Shown here piece by piece: positions 37,729 through 50,935 of a stretch of DNA of 64,000 bases. The DNA lies in the NCBI RefSeq assembly GCF_019097595.1, contig NC_080710.1:23561780-23625779 (forward strand), in the 5' to 3' direction. Under the pieces are notes generated by a model. That model saw only the letters and a list, made by a program, of their open reading frames with translations, did no database searches and was not told the origin of the DNA. Positions within the stretch are counted from its first letter, which is position 1. Each line of letters opens with the position of its first letter. Position numbers and translations under genes: made by a program. This DNA comes from Hemibagrus wyckioides (Eukaryota; Chordata; Actinopteri; Siluriformes; Bagridae).

Positions 37729-39537
37729 GATCTGTTGGCTCATTGCTCAGTTTAATTCTGGTCATTTGTACTACTTTTCGAGTGTAGCAGCTCTCTGACT
37801 GCCAAACTTAAAGCTTCACTCAATCCTGACAACCCTATTTACTCCTGCACAACCGCTACAGAGTCGGGTGTGGCTAAAGGAAACTTTGGGGGGGGGTATG
37901 GATGTGTGCATACACACACACACACACAAACAAATGCACACTAACAACTGAGTCTCCTTTGAGATAATAACAAAATTGGACAGGAAATATGTGTGGGGAC
38001 ATGAGAAAAACCCTTCACACGAGTCAAATTCTGTCATTTACTACTTTATCTAGTAGTTCTGAAGACCAATTAAGTCAACTTCAAAGTGTAGTCCTGAAAG
38101 TGGGGAAAAGGAAAAAGCGTTTAAATATTCCATTACTGCTTCAACGCAAGACACCAACACGTCTAAAAAAAATACTGCTTGTTGATTTAATTAGCATCGA
38201 ATTGAATATGCAAAAGTGTATAAAAATAACACATATAACCGTAACTGGGGTTATAAATCATATGCAAGTAAAATTCAGTCACAGCAAATAGGAACTTTTG
38301 ATTTGACTGCTCAGTGCTCGCTCTAACCTCGGTGCAGAAATAGTCACTGAGTAATTCTGTGAATTTTGCTCTTTTGGATAAATCGCTCATTTTTTTGATT
38401 ATTATTGCAAAAAAATAAAAAATAAATCACAACGTGACGTCTGTCTACAGTGTATGCGGCGATACTCATTACGACAATATGACAGATAATACCACAGCTG
38501 CTGTTTACAGACATTTTAGGCTTGTTAGTGTGTCGCTATGGCACACATCTTAAACTGGATCAAATCGCATGACATGTGGCGGTAGGAAATCACACTTGGC
38601 TAGGATGCTAGCAATGAAGCGATCGTTTTCCGGTTTTTGCTACATTTTTTTAAACTGGTTTCTTATTTATCTAATCTGACATCTTCAGGATGAAAGTGTT
38701 TCTAGTTCATTTGGCAAAAAATGGGGTAGATAGAAACCCCAGATTCAGTCGCAAAGACGTCCAAAAGATTTCCCCACACCACTACACATACTCTTTTATT
38801 AGTTAATATCTCCTTATACTATAAACTGATTTTATAGGAGATTTGTCCATTACAGTAACTAATGGAAGGCAGTAATCTTTCATACCATAGATCACCCTTT
38901 TCAGTGAGTCAGAGTTAAACGTGTAGCGGATGACTGGGTGTGATCTGTCTGCAAAAACACGGCCCTGTATTAAAAGCTTGTGCTGTGTATGTTCTACATC
39001 TCAAGGGCTTTTTAATAGTCTCTTGAAAATGTACTCTCATATATCTTCCACTTTGCTGCCCTGTTGCTACATTTGACTCATTCTGGTGTCTCTTTTTCTT
39101 TCTCCATCTCCATTTCCTCGCCCAAGCCTCTGCCTCATATCCTTTTCTCATAACACGCCTGATTTTCACGCATGGCTCCCCCGAACCATTTCTCTCTCCG
39201 GCTCCTGTTTTATTGTCCCCTCACTCTCTCTCCTCTGGGTACCAAAGACAACTACACACCCAAAAGCCCAACAAGCCCTTAAAAGCCTTTTTTTAGAAAG
39301 TGTTGTTTTTTCTTTGAGCTTTTGGAGTTTGAATATTGGCGCCGTGTTCATATCTCCATATCTGTTCTGAATTTTATGCTGGTCATCAGGTGGATATATA
39401 GGGAAAAAAATTATTGGCACCCTACCCCCCCTTTTTTGGGTAGGAAAAACAGGTAATAAAAATGTCTTTAATATGTAATAAACAATGAAAATGTGAGAAA
39501 TGTCAAAAATGACAATACAATTTAAATAAAAAATATT

Positions 39538-39560
39538 ATATATATATATATCATCTATAA

Positions 39561-39640
<80 letters not shown>
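39538..39640. repeat. (TA)n then (TAGA)n array
   Basis: A short TA run, then about 20 TAGA units at 39561-39640. The sequence before it (39405-39430, with attggcaccctac) faintly resembles a transposon end, but no partner was found. Confidence 0.85.
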
Positions 39641-40376
39641 CAAAACCATTTGTACAGTTACCCCTAAAATTCTTATGAACCACATTTAATCTATGTTCAC
39701 GGTTCTATTCATAAATACTGTAAGTTCAGAAAAGAGCTTAGGAATCCATCCAGGACCTTCATGAATAAGGCAATACCTATAATAAATAAATAAAGTTCAT
39801 ACAATCTTTTTGTATTTCTGTAGTCATTATTCAGACACTTTGAAACTAATAGTTTTTGCTGATGTAGGAAAACGACTAAATATTTGTATAGCAAAATAAA
39901 AAAGCAAAGAAAAATAAATAAATAAATAAAAAAGCTAAATCTATAGTGTAGACCATCAGTTTCCTAATTATTCATTCTCAAAAATATATGTAAATAGAAT
40001 TCTTTAGTTTATTAGTTTTGTAATTCTATGCAGTAGTTAGTACAGATCACTTGTGTTTTCTGTATGGGTTAATATCTCCATGCTAAAGCTTCGGTGTTTT
40101 AACAGGAGAACTTTGACGGACGCAAGACTTTGTCTGTTAAGACATGATTGATTATTACAGAAGCACAGTGGTCTCTGAAAATGAGGCATTAATACCTCGT
40201 TTAATGATGATTTAATGGACCTAATAGAGTTCTGTGATATTTGTTAGTAATATATATTGGTCATGTGCTCAATAAAAAAAAGACAGAAATCTAGCATTTA
40301 TTATTATTTAAATGAATGATCCCAATGGGAAGATGTTTAATGGAAACCGCTAGGACCAACCACTAGAGTCCTCCAC

Positions 40377-40470
40377 GCTCTCTCTCTCTGCCCCCCCCCT
40401 CTCTCTTGCTCTCTCTCTGTCCCTCTTTCTCTCTCTCTCTGTCTCTCTATCAATCACACACACACACACA
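40377..40470. repeat. CT-rich tract with terminal (CA)n
   Basis: An irregular pyrimidine-rich tract with a run of C, ending in a short CA run. Confidence 0.85.
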
Positions 40471-40925
40471 CTCCTCCTCCCTGCCTCACTCCTCCCAGCA
40501 GGCAAATTAAATATGATGATCCCAGTGGAAATGAAATACTAAATCTCATATAGGCCTGACTGCAAGGGAGAGAGCCAGAGAAGTGCAGAAAGAGAGAGCA
40601 AAACACTCTTGAAAGTCACCTTCAAAATGAAACTGTTGCTCCCCACAAGAAAAATGATCAGATTGGAGAAAATACCAGGGGAAGAAGTATGGCGTGCTGC
40701 TATCATCCGGCCCCCATAGCTGCCGCGACTCTTATCAGTGGCTGAAGTGCCTCAGTGCCGGGGCCTGCCATATATCTCTCACAGACGGGAAAAAAAATCC
40801 TGCACCTTGAACATAAATTGTGGAGCAAATGTAGATGTGATTGTGTTCTCAGAATTGTGAGACGCTCATTGTTTAGATGAAGTAATCAAGGCTCAGACCT
40901 CTGACCAAGATTGTTCAGAGAAAAT

Positions 40926-40968
40926 GGGTGTGTGTGTGTGTGTGTCTGTGTGTCTGTGTGTCTGTGTG
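40926..40968. repeat. (TG)n microsatellite with TCTG variants
   Basis: A TG run with three TCTG interruptions. Confidence 0.85.
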
Positions 40969-41786
40969 CACGTCAGATTATACAGTCCTGTCATACACTT
41001 TCTGTCGCATTTGGAGGGTATTTTTCAGTCCCTGCCAGGCACCATGGGAGCTTGCCACTCGGCTGGCCGTCAAAATTTGTCAATTACAGCCTCCCGTTCT
41101 CATGCTCTGCTAGTCAAGTGCTTCTGATGATCGGAGAGAGAAAGGCAGAGAGGAAGTGTGAAAGAGTGAGAGAGAGAGAATGAGGGAATAATAAAGGGAA
41201 CCTGACTCGCTAACTTGTCACCATTTGTCACATTTCATTTTGCAGGAGTTTGGCAGAGCTTAGCGTGACATCCTGTATTCCCCCTGTTGAGGCAGAACAG
41301 ATTGTCTGCTCTCCATAAATTCATGTTCACAGTGTTTCGGCACTCTCTCTCTCAACAGCTGCGACGGGCAAAAGCAGGCCGCGGTAACCGCGCATGAGAC
41401 CCGTATACACGCCCACCCTGACCCCAATCACTACCTGAGGGAGCTGTCCTCTGCAGACAGATTGGTGGAGAAGCAGAACAACTCTGCTCGTCCTCTGATG
41501 ATCATCGTGAGCTCCCCCCCCACACTGCTACTACTGCTGCTGCTGCTGCAGCCGCCTTCTCCGCCTTGCCATTCTGTTCTCTGACCACGAAGCACATTAT
41601 TGTGCTACAGGCTGCTGACGGTGCACGCTCACACATGGGGGAGATGTGCAGATTGCCTTGTAAAACCATTCAGGCCTTACGCTTTCAGATGGAAACCCAG
41701 AGTTGCTGGGGTTTCAGCCTCTTTAAAGGAATGGAGTTTGTGCTGAATGCACAAGAAGAAAGTTCCCTGCCTCCATGAAATGCAAA

Positions 41787-41811
41787 CACACACACACACA
41801 CACACACACAT
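41787..41811. repeat. (CA)n microsatellite
   Basis: A perfect CA run. Confidence 0.9.
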
Positions 41812-42274
41812 GGTTCCACTGGTGCCACTGGTGGTTTATTTCCACAACCTAAGCCCAAGCCAAACAGATAGCCAAGCAAAGCCTTGTCCATTATTGGATT
41901 ATAAAGCACAGTGACATCTCGATTACTGTAACTCCAATCCCTCACAGGCCTGTAAACACAACACGCCTGCTGGAGATAACTTTGGATAACTGCTCTCGTT
42001 GTCCTTAAACATGGATTTCATATAAACTCACACCCAGTGAGTACATTGTTTCAAGTCTGGCATCTACACTCTTTCTTCTCTCTTCACACTAGTAGCTGAT
42101 ATAGGAATAGGAAATGAGAAAGATTGACTGAATGAATGAATTGACTGAATAAAACACAGCAGGACATGCTGCTGTGGAATTTGGTTATAAATAACTAAAA
42201 TAAAGATAGAAAGATTATCTGCTTTAGAGTATTATTCCGGTTAAACTGCTATTACTCGTTGTTATTTTTCAGCG

Positions 42275-42443
42275 TATGGCAGACAGCCTTATCCAGAGCG
42301 ACTTACATTTTATCTCATATATTTTTATACAAGAGAAAAATGGAGGGTTAAGGGCCTTGCTCAGGGGCTCAGCTTGGTGGTTTTGGGATTCAAACTTACA
42401 ACCCACTGATTATTAGTCAAACTCCTTAACCACTAAGCTACCT
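42275..42443 (-). mobile_element. SINE family A, most complete copy (reverse)
   Basis: The + strand runs from the tail (atggcagacagccttatcca, gagcgacttacat) through ggttaagggccttgctcagg, a box B-like gggattcaaactta, to ccttaaccactaagctacc, the reverse complement of box A. It gives the reference layout for the other copies. Confidence 0.7.
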
Positions 42444-42600
42444 AGAAACTGCAGAATGCAAAACCATTTCAGAAATGTACTGATTAGTCTAAAAGGATTT
42501 GTCCCTGATTTGTCCCTTGTCCCTGGATTTGTCCCTGTTCTGAGCAAAATGAGATGGTTTGCTCAGGAAAACTCTGCAGAATTTCTTTCATTGTCCTGTG

Positions 42601-42846
42601 TGTGTGGCATTTGCATGTTCTCCCTGTGCTTTAAGGGTTTCCTCTGTGTATTCTGGTTTCCTCCCCTAGTTCAAAGACATGCGTTGTAGACTGATTGACA
42701 TCTCTAAATTGTCCATAGTGTGTGAGTGAGTGAATGTGTGTAAGATTATGTCCTGCAGTGGGTCAGCACCCCTTCCAGGGTATCCCCTGAGATAAGCTCC
42801 CTGTGACCCTGCGTAGGATAAGTGGTACAGAAAATGGATGGATAGA
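42601..42846 (+). mobile_element. SINE family B, body and tail
   Basis: Contains tttgcatgttctccctgtgc, tggtttcctcccctagttca, aaattgtccatagtgtgtga, ccttccagggtatcccctga and cctgcgtaggataagtggta, then a short atggatggatagatg tail. It lies 158 bp after the family A copy at 42275, giving a SINE cluster. Confidence 0.65.
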
Positions 42847-45454
42847 TGTTTCTTTTGTGTGTGTGTGTGTGTTCAGTACTGCCCATAGAAATTATAGAAA
42901 TGCAAATCATACATATGAGCATTGAACTCGCCGGCTTTTCCTGGGGCTTTACATCTCATCATAGTGTAACATATTACGCTTTCTGTCACATAGAATTCCA
43001 TACCTATAATCATATTCATTATTACTATTCACTCCCAACTTTTCTGTAAAGATAAAATTGCTAGAGAAGTCCGTTCAACCTATCTGTTTCAACTTATTAT
43101 TTATATAACGAGTTACATACAGTGCAGTTTAGCACATTACAATGTGTCCTCTGAAAACAAGACATTTCTAAACATGTGCAGGGACCTGGGGAACGAGTGT
43201 GAGCTATGAATACTAATGACATTCCTGGCAGCTTCATAGCCTTGGAGGAACTTCTGTTAGAGTACCAGAGAATGCATAAAATTCCTGTTTCATGTACAGT
43301 GTGCACACAGCCATGCACTATGTCATTGAGCGTAGTCAAGGAATACACACAGTATGTGCTGTGCATTGTAATAGCCACACAAAAACAATGAGAAAATCAC
43401 ATTTTCAAGGAAGAGGGCTTTTTTTTTAAGCATGCATTTCATTTTAAGGAACAAAAAGATGTTTTATTGTGTTTTTATTGTGACAATTCTTCCATGTCCT
43501 GAATACAATCAGCTTTTTTTTTTGACAAGGTCTCAAAAATATCATTTCTATGATAATTTTTCTTTCTGCCTAATCTCATTGGCCTATTGAACAGGCAATG
43601 CAATTTCCTGTTCTTTTTCCCTCTCGTCTGTCCTGCATCAGCTCCTCTGCATATGTTGCTCAATAGCTGTTACTGCTGCCCAAATGAAAGCTGACATACT
43701 CATCTTCTCTTGCAAGAGTAGTGTTATGCCGTTATTTATCTTGACAATAACACCCTGGATGCTGATAAATAGAAAGACTTAAAGGAGAAAAGGGAAATAG
43801 AGAGAATATGTTTCTTACGTCTCAGTCTCGAGTACAATAGAGACCGGGGTATTCTTAGCGGCCGGACGTTCACTCGTTCCTTCATCCCCTTTATTAGGTT
43901 TAGGGCCATCTCCAACCGGTGGCATCATTTTTCTCAAATGGATGACCCAATGGAGCATGAGGCTACTTTAGCTTCCACACTAAGCGCATTTATGGATGTG
44001 CCCCGGGTTACACAGCGCTGGAGTTACAGGAGTCAGCATGCAGGCATCCCTAAGTCCAGTTATATGGTTACATTTTACTGGTGGTGGTGGTGGTCGGGGG
44101 GGTCTAATATGTATGAGAGGAAGATCGAATATGGAATGCTTGGAGGAAATGAAGGAAACATCCTCTCATTTACAGCAGCTCTGAATTTTATTAACGTATA
44201 GCCTGCGGTTCCGATCAGGCCTATATGCACAGATTCAGCTCCGCTTTGGCCTTCGTTATAGCCAATTTCAGCCGTTCTTCCATTATTCACAGCTTTAATA
44301 CCATGGACTTTTCTTATATTTCTTAATATTAGCAGATTTATTAATATAGAACCTTAAGGGTGTTAAATGAGACCTTTTTTTTTTTTTAAGAATTCACAGG
44401 TCTCACAGGTTCGCACATTTTTAGTCAGGTACCATTTTGATTTTGCCCTGAATTTTCTTCATGAAGACAGCAGATTTCCCAGAGATAATCAGATTTTTTT
44501 TATTCTACGAAGGTGAATGTCAAGCCAGCAGATGCTAATATACTACATGGCCATGTGTAATTAAATAAGGGTGAGAATGCAACTGGAATGCCGGGCTTCA
44601 AACAAGGTTAACTTGATACGCCATGACCTACTGTCGTCCCAGATCACTAGGGAACATGCTTCACTGTTTGGAAAGGCTTTTATGTGTATGGGGTGTGTTT
44701 TATGTGCATAGCATGTATGAAGGTTTAACCTTGTAGTTCGTTCATATATAGAATTGTCTAGAGCAAATATGGATGTGAGTTTGTGTGAATTGTGTGTTTT
44801 TGCACATAACAGTGAGAAAAACTTCCTTTGTAGCCTCCTGATCCTTCCAAAAGTCTTTGAAAGGCTTCCCCATCTCCAGTTCTTTAAAGCAGATCAGCAC
44901 TTCCCTTAAAGCTAAAGCTCATTTTCCAGGAATCCTTGGCCCGCTCTTGCCCTTTCTCTCCCCCAAGCTGCCCTTATTAATCATCAGATCTAGGATTTCA
45001 GAATGCCCAGGAACCATGTTTATCCCCCCAACTCCCCACAAAGAGCTGGAGTCTTATAGCATGCTTCCAGACATCATTATGCTGTCTATGGTTCAAACCC
45101 AGAACATTCCTTAAATAGAGCTTTCATAGGCTATTTCTCAGGATAACACCTCTGTTCATGTCCAGAGACACTGACCTGCAGGCACTGCTGCTGATGAGAG
45201 CACACCTCAGACATGTATCTGTCTGCTCAAGCAAGGCCTCATCTGACCTGAGCTTTAATTCTCTTGAAATCTCTCATTTTCACATGACTGGCTTCAACAA
45301 CATGCATTTCTACTGAAAAATTGCATAAGACAAAAAATGTCCTAGAGTGCATGATTGCTCTAGTTGTCTAAAGAAACTGAGATGATATGCACAGCATTAC
45401 CTCAGCAGAACAGCAGAACCTCTTTCAGTGTCTGTATCTAACTAGAATACAGTA

Positions 45455-45573
45455 GATAGACTGGCATCCTGTCCGGAGTGTACCCTACCTTGTTCCCCGA
45501 GTTTTCTGGGATAGGCTTCAGGTTCCTAGTTTGATAAGCGGTGCAGAGGATGGATGAATGGATGGATGGATTG
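45455..45573 (+). mobile_element. SINE family B, 3' part
   Basis: Contains actggcatcctgtccggagt, ccttgttccccgagttttct, gggataggcttcaggttcc and ataagcggtgcagaggatgg, then (ATGG)n. The 5' part is absent, the typical result of truncated retrotransposition. Confidence 0.6.
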
Positions 45574-47454
45574 ATAGTCATTGGCAGGTTCAAACAAAAT
45601 GTAATCTAGCTGAGGTTGAGGAACTGTCATGATCTTTCTGAATTCACCCCATAGTTTTTTTTCCAGAATAGGGGCATAGTGGTAGCGTTCATATTTATTG
45701 CTTGGAGCAGCAAACAAATAGAGATAGTGGTATTGTGTTATACCTTATTTCATTGTGCAATCTGCATAATGATAATAAAGTTTTTATTCATTCTAGCACA
45801 AACGACGTTTCTCAATATCATGGCCTCACCACTGTGCTTTAAATATAACTGTGGGACTTATTAAAATTCCACTCCATTACAGTGTTATGACTGTATGATA
45901 TTTGTTTGTAATGTGCACCCCAAAGCAATACATTATATAAACGTACACTGAGTACATTCCTTCCTACATCAGAAATACAGATGTACTTGATAATATATCA
46001 ATGTTTTATTGCCTAAAGTGGGTTACAGTCTTGCAGATAATACGCAAAGTCCCAAAATATTCACTTTATAACTTTGGCTCTCTAGTGGATGCAAAAGCAC
46101 ACTTCATCCAACAAATTTCCCTCCATGGCAACCGTGACATCAGCTCGCATTATTCACAAAGAAACAGACATCAGTACAGGAAGTGAACGAAGACGCATCA
46201 AAGCCAACCTTTTGGGACCCGAGCTTCTATGAATAAAAAAATGGCAGATGTGCCCCAGTCTTGGGCTGTTTTCAGGGAGGGTTTGTGCCGGAAAGCAGCT
46301 CTCACTGTGACATGCAGTGCCGTGAGGAGTGTGCCATCTTTGCAGCGGTGCCATTGTGTAGCAGAACACACTTGGTAGAGAAATCATGGTTTGATTGTCG
46401 GTTGTCAAAAGCCATCATTATTGCTCTGCTTCCGTCAGCTATGAAAAGGCCTTTGATAAGGATGAAAGCCTCGTTATTACCCAGATGGTGGTGTTGATAT
46501 TGCATAAATCCTCTTGCTGGCCTTTTTTTTTCAGCGCTGATTTTTTTTAATAATAGAAGAGAGAAATCAGGGTGCTGATATTGAATCACTGGTGTTCTCT
46601 CTCCCAGCTGGGCCAGTGCTCCATGCCTCCAGAGCAATCAAATTAAGTGACAGAGATCACACTGAAGGCAGGTGAGAATCTGACACAAGCATGAAATGCA
46701 TCCTCGAGTGGCACTCTGCCTTAGGATGTGCTTTTGATAAGCGCCCCGTTTGTTGCCTTTTCTATAAAAGCATCCTCGACAGGCCTCTGTGATCAGAGCG
46801 CTAGTGCTTCCTTTCTGCGTTCTAGAGACATGTCTGTCAGTGGACGTTCAGTCAACATGAAGCGCTGTCGCTTCTCTGTGTTAACAGGCACATCAGTGCT
46901 GTCACAGTTCGGCTCCAAAATCCCTGAATCTAACTTTCCAGGACAGTTGAAACAGTATACAATCAGTTTGGGCCTGATTATCCCCAAAACACCATGTGTG
47001 TTTGGATGTTTTGTGAAAAATAACATAGCAAGAATACAAATACAACATAAGTACTAATTCTAAATTCTCATTACTGCAGCAGAGATACATGATACACCTT
47101 CATATCTGTCCTCAAATCTTCCAAACATCTGCAGCTAAAGCAGTGATCAGACCAAATGAAAAATTCACCCTGACAGGTGAAAGCGGTTTTATTGTTGATG
47201 ATGTGCATTGGTAACAATTTACCTTCACTTTCCACTGACATTATCTAAATGAGCTTGTTTTCTCAATCCTCTGTTGTGTAAGCCAATTGAAAATGAGAAT
47301 GAGACTATGCTGCCTCTGGTCAAAATATAGAGTAGTTATTATTAAACAGCAGTCACGTTTGGAATGGTTTCTTTGCTGAATAGCTAACTAGCCTACTTTT
47401 TTTTTTAATTCTCTCCAAAATACCTGCACCAGCTTTGAAAACAGAATGGAGGAA

Positions 47455-48068
47455 ATCTGGTGTGGCAGTGGCCTGACATCTGGTGTAGTCTAACATCTGG
47501 TCAGGCAGTTGCCTAAAATGTAGTGTGGCAGTGGCCTAACGTGGTGTAGCAATGGCTTAATACCTGGTGTGGCAGTGGCCTAACATCTAGTGTGGTACTA
47601 GCCTAACATCTAGTGTGGCAGTAGCCTGACATCTGGTGTTGCAGTAGCCTAATATCTGGTGTGGCAGTGACCTAATGTGTGGCCTAACATGTGGTGTAGC
47701 AATGGCCTAATATCTGGTTTTGGCAGTGGCCTAACATTTCGTGTGGCAGTGGCCTAACATCTGGTGTGCCCTAACGTGGTGGAGCAATGGCTTAATATCT
47801 GGTTTAGCAATGGCCTAACATCTGGTATAGCAGTGACCTAACGTGTCGCCTAACATGTGGTGTAGCAATGGCCTAATATCTGGTTTTGGCAGTGGCCTAA
47901 CATTTGGTGTGGCAGTGGCCTAACATCTGGTGTGGCCTAACATGTGGTGTAGCAATGGCCTAATATCTGGTTTGGCAGTGGCCTAACATCTGCTGTGGCA
48001 GTGGCCTAACAACTGGTGTGGCCTCGCATCTGTTGTGGCAGTGGCTTAACATCTGGTATGGCAGTGGC
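47455..48068 (+). repeat. Minisatellite, about 23 bp unit, with higher-order structure
   Basis: About 0.6 kb of imperfect tandem copies of a unit close to cctaacatctggtgtggcag followed by tgg, with variants (atgtggtgtagcaat, tatctggttttggcag). A longer block starting at 47671 recurs at 47837, about 166 bp later, in the same variant order. The unit length is not a multiple of three and no long frame results, so it is non-coding. Confidence 0.85.
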
Positions 48069-48436
48069 ATATAACCGATATCATGGTATGATGTTAGTTT
48101 ACATGCAACCAAAAACCTCAGTGCCAGAAATAGAACTTATTTCCCATATACGCAATACAAATGAATTTGCTTGGAATTTTAGTTTTCTCTATGCTAGGAT
48201 TTTGGTTTAGTTTGTTTCTCTCAGCAGTAACATAAGATTACATATATTGCTTTGGATGAAGACAGTCATGCAGACAGCTGATTTCTATCCACTATTGAGC
48301 TCTGGTTTTCTAAAAATGCAATCAATATAACAAATGTCAATTATTGTGGTAGCGGTACACTCTTTTTTTTTCAGTTCACTTTGAAAATGGCACAAATATT
48401 TATTCCCATAACCTTGTTAACTAGATTCAGGGCCAA

Positions 48437-48440
<4 letters not shown>

Positions 48441-48467
<27 letters not shown>
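48441..48467. repeat. (CA)n microsatellite
   Basis: A perfect CA run about 370 bp after the minisatellite. Confidence 0.9.
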
Positions 48468-48470
<3 letters not shown>

Positions 48471-48765
48471 TTTTCCAAACCTATTCCACATATAACACGA
48501 TGCTCCAGAGTGAAACTAAACAGCTGAAGATAAACATGATTTTCTATTGTGCAAAAACAAGCACACAGTGTACTGTCGCTTAGCAACTCAAAATTGCTCT
48601 TTTCACTCATCTGTTACTGCTGCTGAAGTGATGCCATTGGCTTGTTAGGAATAAAATATAATTTGACCATAAAAAAAAAACCCTCAGAGATATAACTACT
48701 GCTGAAATATATTCACACTGACATGAAATTGTAATGTATATGAAGGTCTGTGGTTGAAAGAGTAC

Positions 48766-48925
48766 ACTCTTGGGGGGAAAAAATAGACCCATCAAGGGTT
48801 CTTGGGTTGTGCCTCTGGGAGAAGCTGTATGTAAAACTCTACAAGAGAAAGCTTTTCTATCAGAAAGAGTTTCAAGTAGAAATCCTTTAGGAAGCTAAGC
48901 ACACTGAGCCATCCTAGAGAGTGTG
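48766..48925. repeat. Possible dispersed repeat
   Basis: The segment has caagggttcttgggttgtgc, agaaagagtttcaagtagaa and cctttaggaagctaagcac, which resemble a repeat type seen in fish introns. No terminal repeats or tRNA promoter were found, so this is a weak call. Confidence 0.25.
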
Positions 48926-49177
48926 TTAAGGATGACACAGGTACTATCATCTTTTTAAACAAAACCACACCTCAGTTGTGATGTCACTTCCTGATGTCAA
49001 TACTAGCAAGCGAGCATCTGTATGGATATAATGTTTTACTTCAGAAATACCAAAAAAAATCAAACATTAACCTCTTTTTTATTTAATAAAAGCTTAAACA
49101 TAATGTTATAATACTTTGTCTCACCTGTCAATCACAGTGACACTAGCCAATCATGGGCATCTGTGTATGTGGAAGAG

Positions 49178-49243
49178 GGTAGATAGCACTTTCTTCTGTG
49201 TTTCTTAAGGGGGTAGATAGCACTTTTCTCTGTATTTCAGAAA
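49178..49243 (+). repeat. Short tandem duplication, about 32 bp
   Basis: The segment gggtagatagcacttt occurs twice about 32 bp apart, each followed by a similar tctgt-tttc stretch. The downstream ttttattgatcccctcaggg resembles a motif found in fish LINE ends. Confidence 0.6.
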
Positions 49244-50796
49244 CAGAATATTTTATTGATCCCCTCAGGGAAATTGTTTCTTATGCTGTCCTATGATGCA
49301 GCAGTTTGAAACGATGCAGTATGTGCCTTGGAGGAAGGACGTGTCACCCTCCAGCTTTTGATAGCTGTCATATGATAAGAGAGGGCTGGCTGGTGGGATG
49401 GCAGATGACCAAGTTCGAGAGAAATTAAAGTTTCAATTAAAAAAGCTTGGAATGATCTTTCACTCTTAAACCTAGGTCAGTTTGTTTGTAATATAGAGCT
49501 ACATTTGAGTTTAATTCCTTTATTGAATTTGTTTGTGTAAGGATATGATCAATTTTTTTAGCATTTGTTTTAGCAGAGCACTTTCACAAGACACCTAGAT
49601 CACTATCCTGTAGAAAGCCTTGCACTGATAAGGCAAACATTGATCTGCTGGACCACAAGTGTCGTTCTGGCTTGCTGAAGAGGACAAAAAGCAGATAACA
49701 TCTCTCTATCGCTCCGCGCCCATTTAATCAACCGACCTATTCAGGAGAAAAAAAGTACGTCCATCTCCACAGCCAATTTGTTCTCCTTCATCCAGGACTA
49801 ATACCTTTATTCTGTTCCAGTGCTCTCCGTGCTTTAGGAAGGCCATTCAGAGGCTTCAGAGCAGGTAGTCGGAAGAGACGTCAGGATTATTGCGTTCCTT
49901 TCTACTCAGGCATGTTCATGTTACAATTGAAGCTCCAGTTTTCTCCTGTGTGAATCCGTTCGGCATGTGTAGTGGACAGTTGAGGCTGCAATGACAAAAG
50001 GTTGCCTGTGCAACCCATTACCACTGTTCAAAAAGGCCATAATGAGATGCTAATGACAGGCAGCGTTATTTAAATGTCAAGCCTTTGGTAGATGTGAATA
50101 GGTGCCACCTAAATGTCAAATTAGAATTATTTGATTGCATTGGCAGGACTCAGGAGAAATGTAATATAGCCACTGAATGAAATACTAAAGCAATCCATAT
50201 ATCAGCGGCTCTTAACCCGAACAGAAAATTCGGCGCTGAAGCATGTGGGCAATAAAAAACGCTACACTGACCGTGTCTTTTGGTTATTAGCATCTTCTCA
50301 CATCTATCTTCAGCAAAATATGGAGGACATCATCTGTCACCTACATGTCCACTATCTCTTTCTAAGCACAGGGTAATAAAAAAATCCAGTTTCCTTGCTA
50401 TCTATTACGAAATTTATGATGGGTATCTGTGCAAAGCCCTTTAGCTGAGACTTAAGGCATAATGAAATTCACTTCTCAGTCAACCTTGACCCCTCACCCT
50501 CAATTTTCATGACAGAAAAGTGTCAGATCCTTGAAGCTATTACCTGAACGAGAGCCTGGATTGGTCCTTTTTCTGATTGAAGTCATTCAAGCTCCTTCAT
50601 GATGGGCCTTAAGCATCCTTTCTGAAGATTTATGGGCAGCTTTAAACCACTTATCCTGTTCTCAAGACCTGACACAAAAATGCAAAGCAACTAAAACACA
50701 AGCTTGCATTAGGCACTGATGTTCTAGGTGTCTACAGCACTGTAGGTATTGCCTGTAATTAGTAGGAGGCGTTTATTACCTGTATGGGAGTTGGGT

Positions 50797-50935
50797 TTGG
50801 TGGCTCAGTGATTAAAAGCTGTGTGTTACTGATCAGAAGCCAACACTGTCCACACCAGCTTCCTCATCTGCTATGATATGTGAAGAAAGATTTTCACTGT
50901 ACTATGATGCACAAATGAAATAGAGGCTTCTTCTT
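50797..50935 (+). mobile_element. SINE-like repeat with tRNA-type head
   Basis: Begins tggtggctcagtgattaaaa, a box A-like head, followed by tactgatcagaagcc and a tail agattttcactgtactatga. The head resembles family A but the tail differs, so it is either another family or a recombinant. No good box B is visible. Confidence 0.4.

Noticed and set aside
39405..39535. Possible Tc1-like transposon end (attggcaccctac)
   Set aside because: No matching inverted end, transposase piece or TA target pair was found.
43870..44290. Short overlapping frames around a TGG-rich run
   Set aside because: No family resemblance; the glycine- and histidine-rich parts come from the ggtggtggtgg run.
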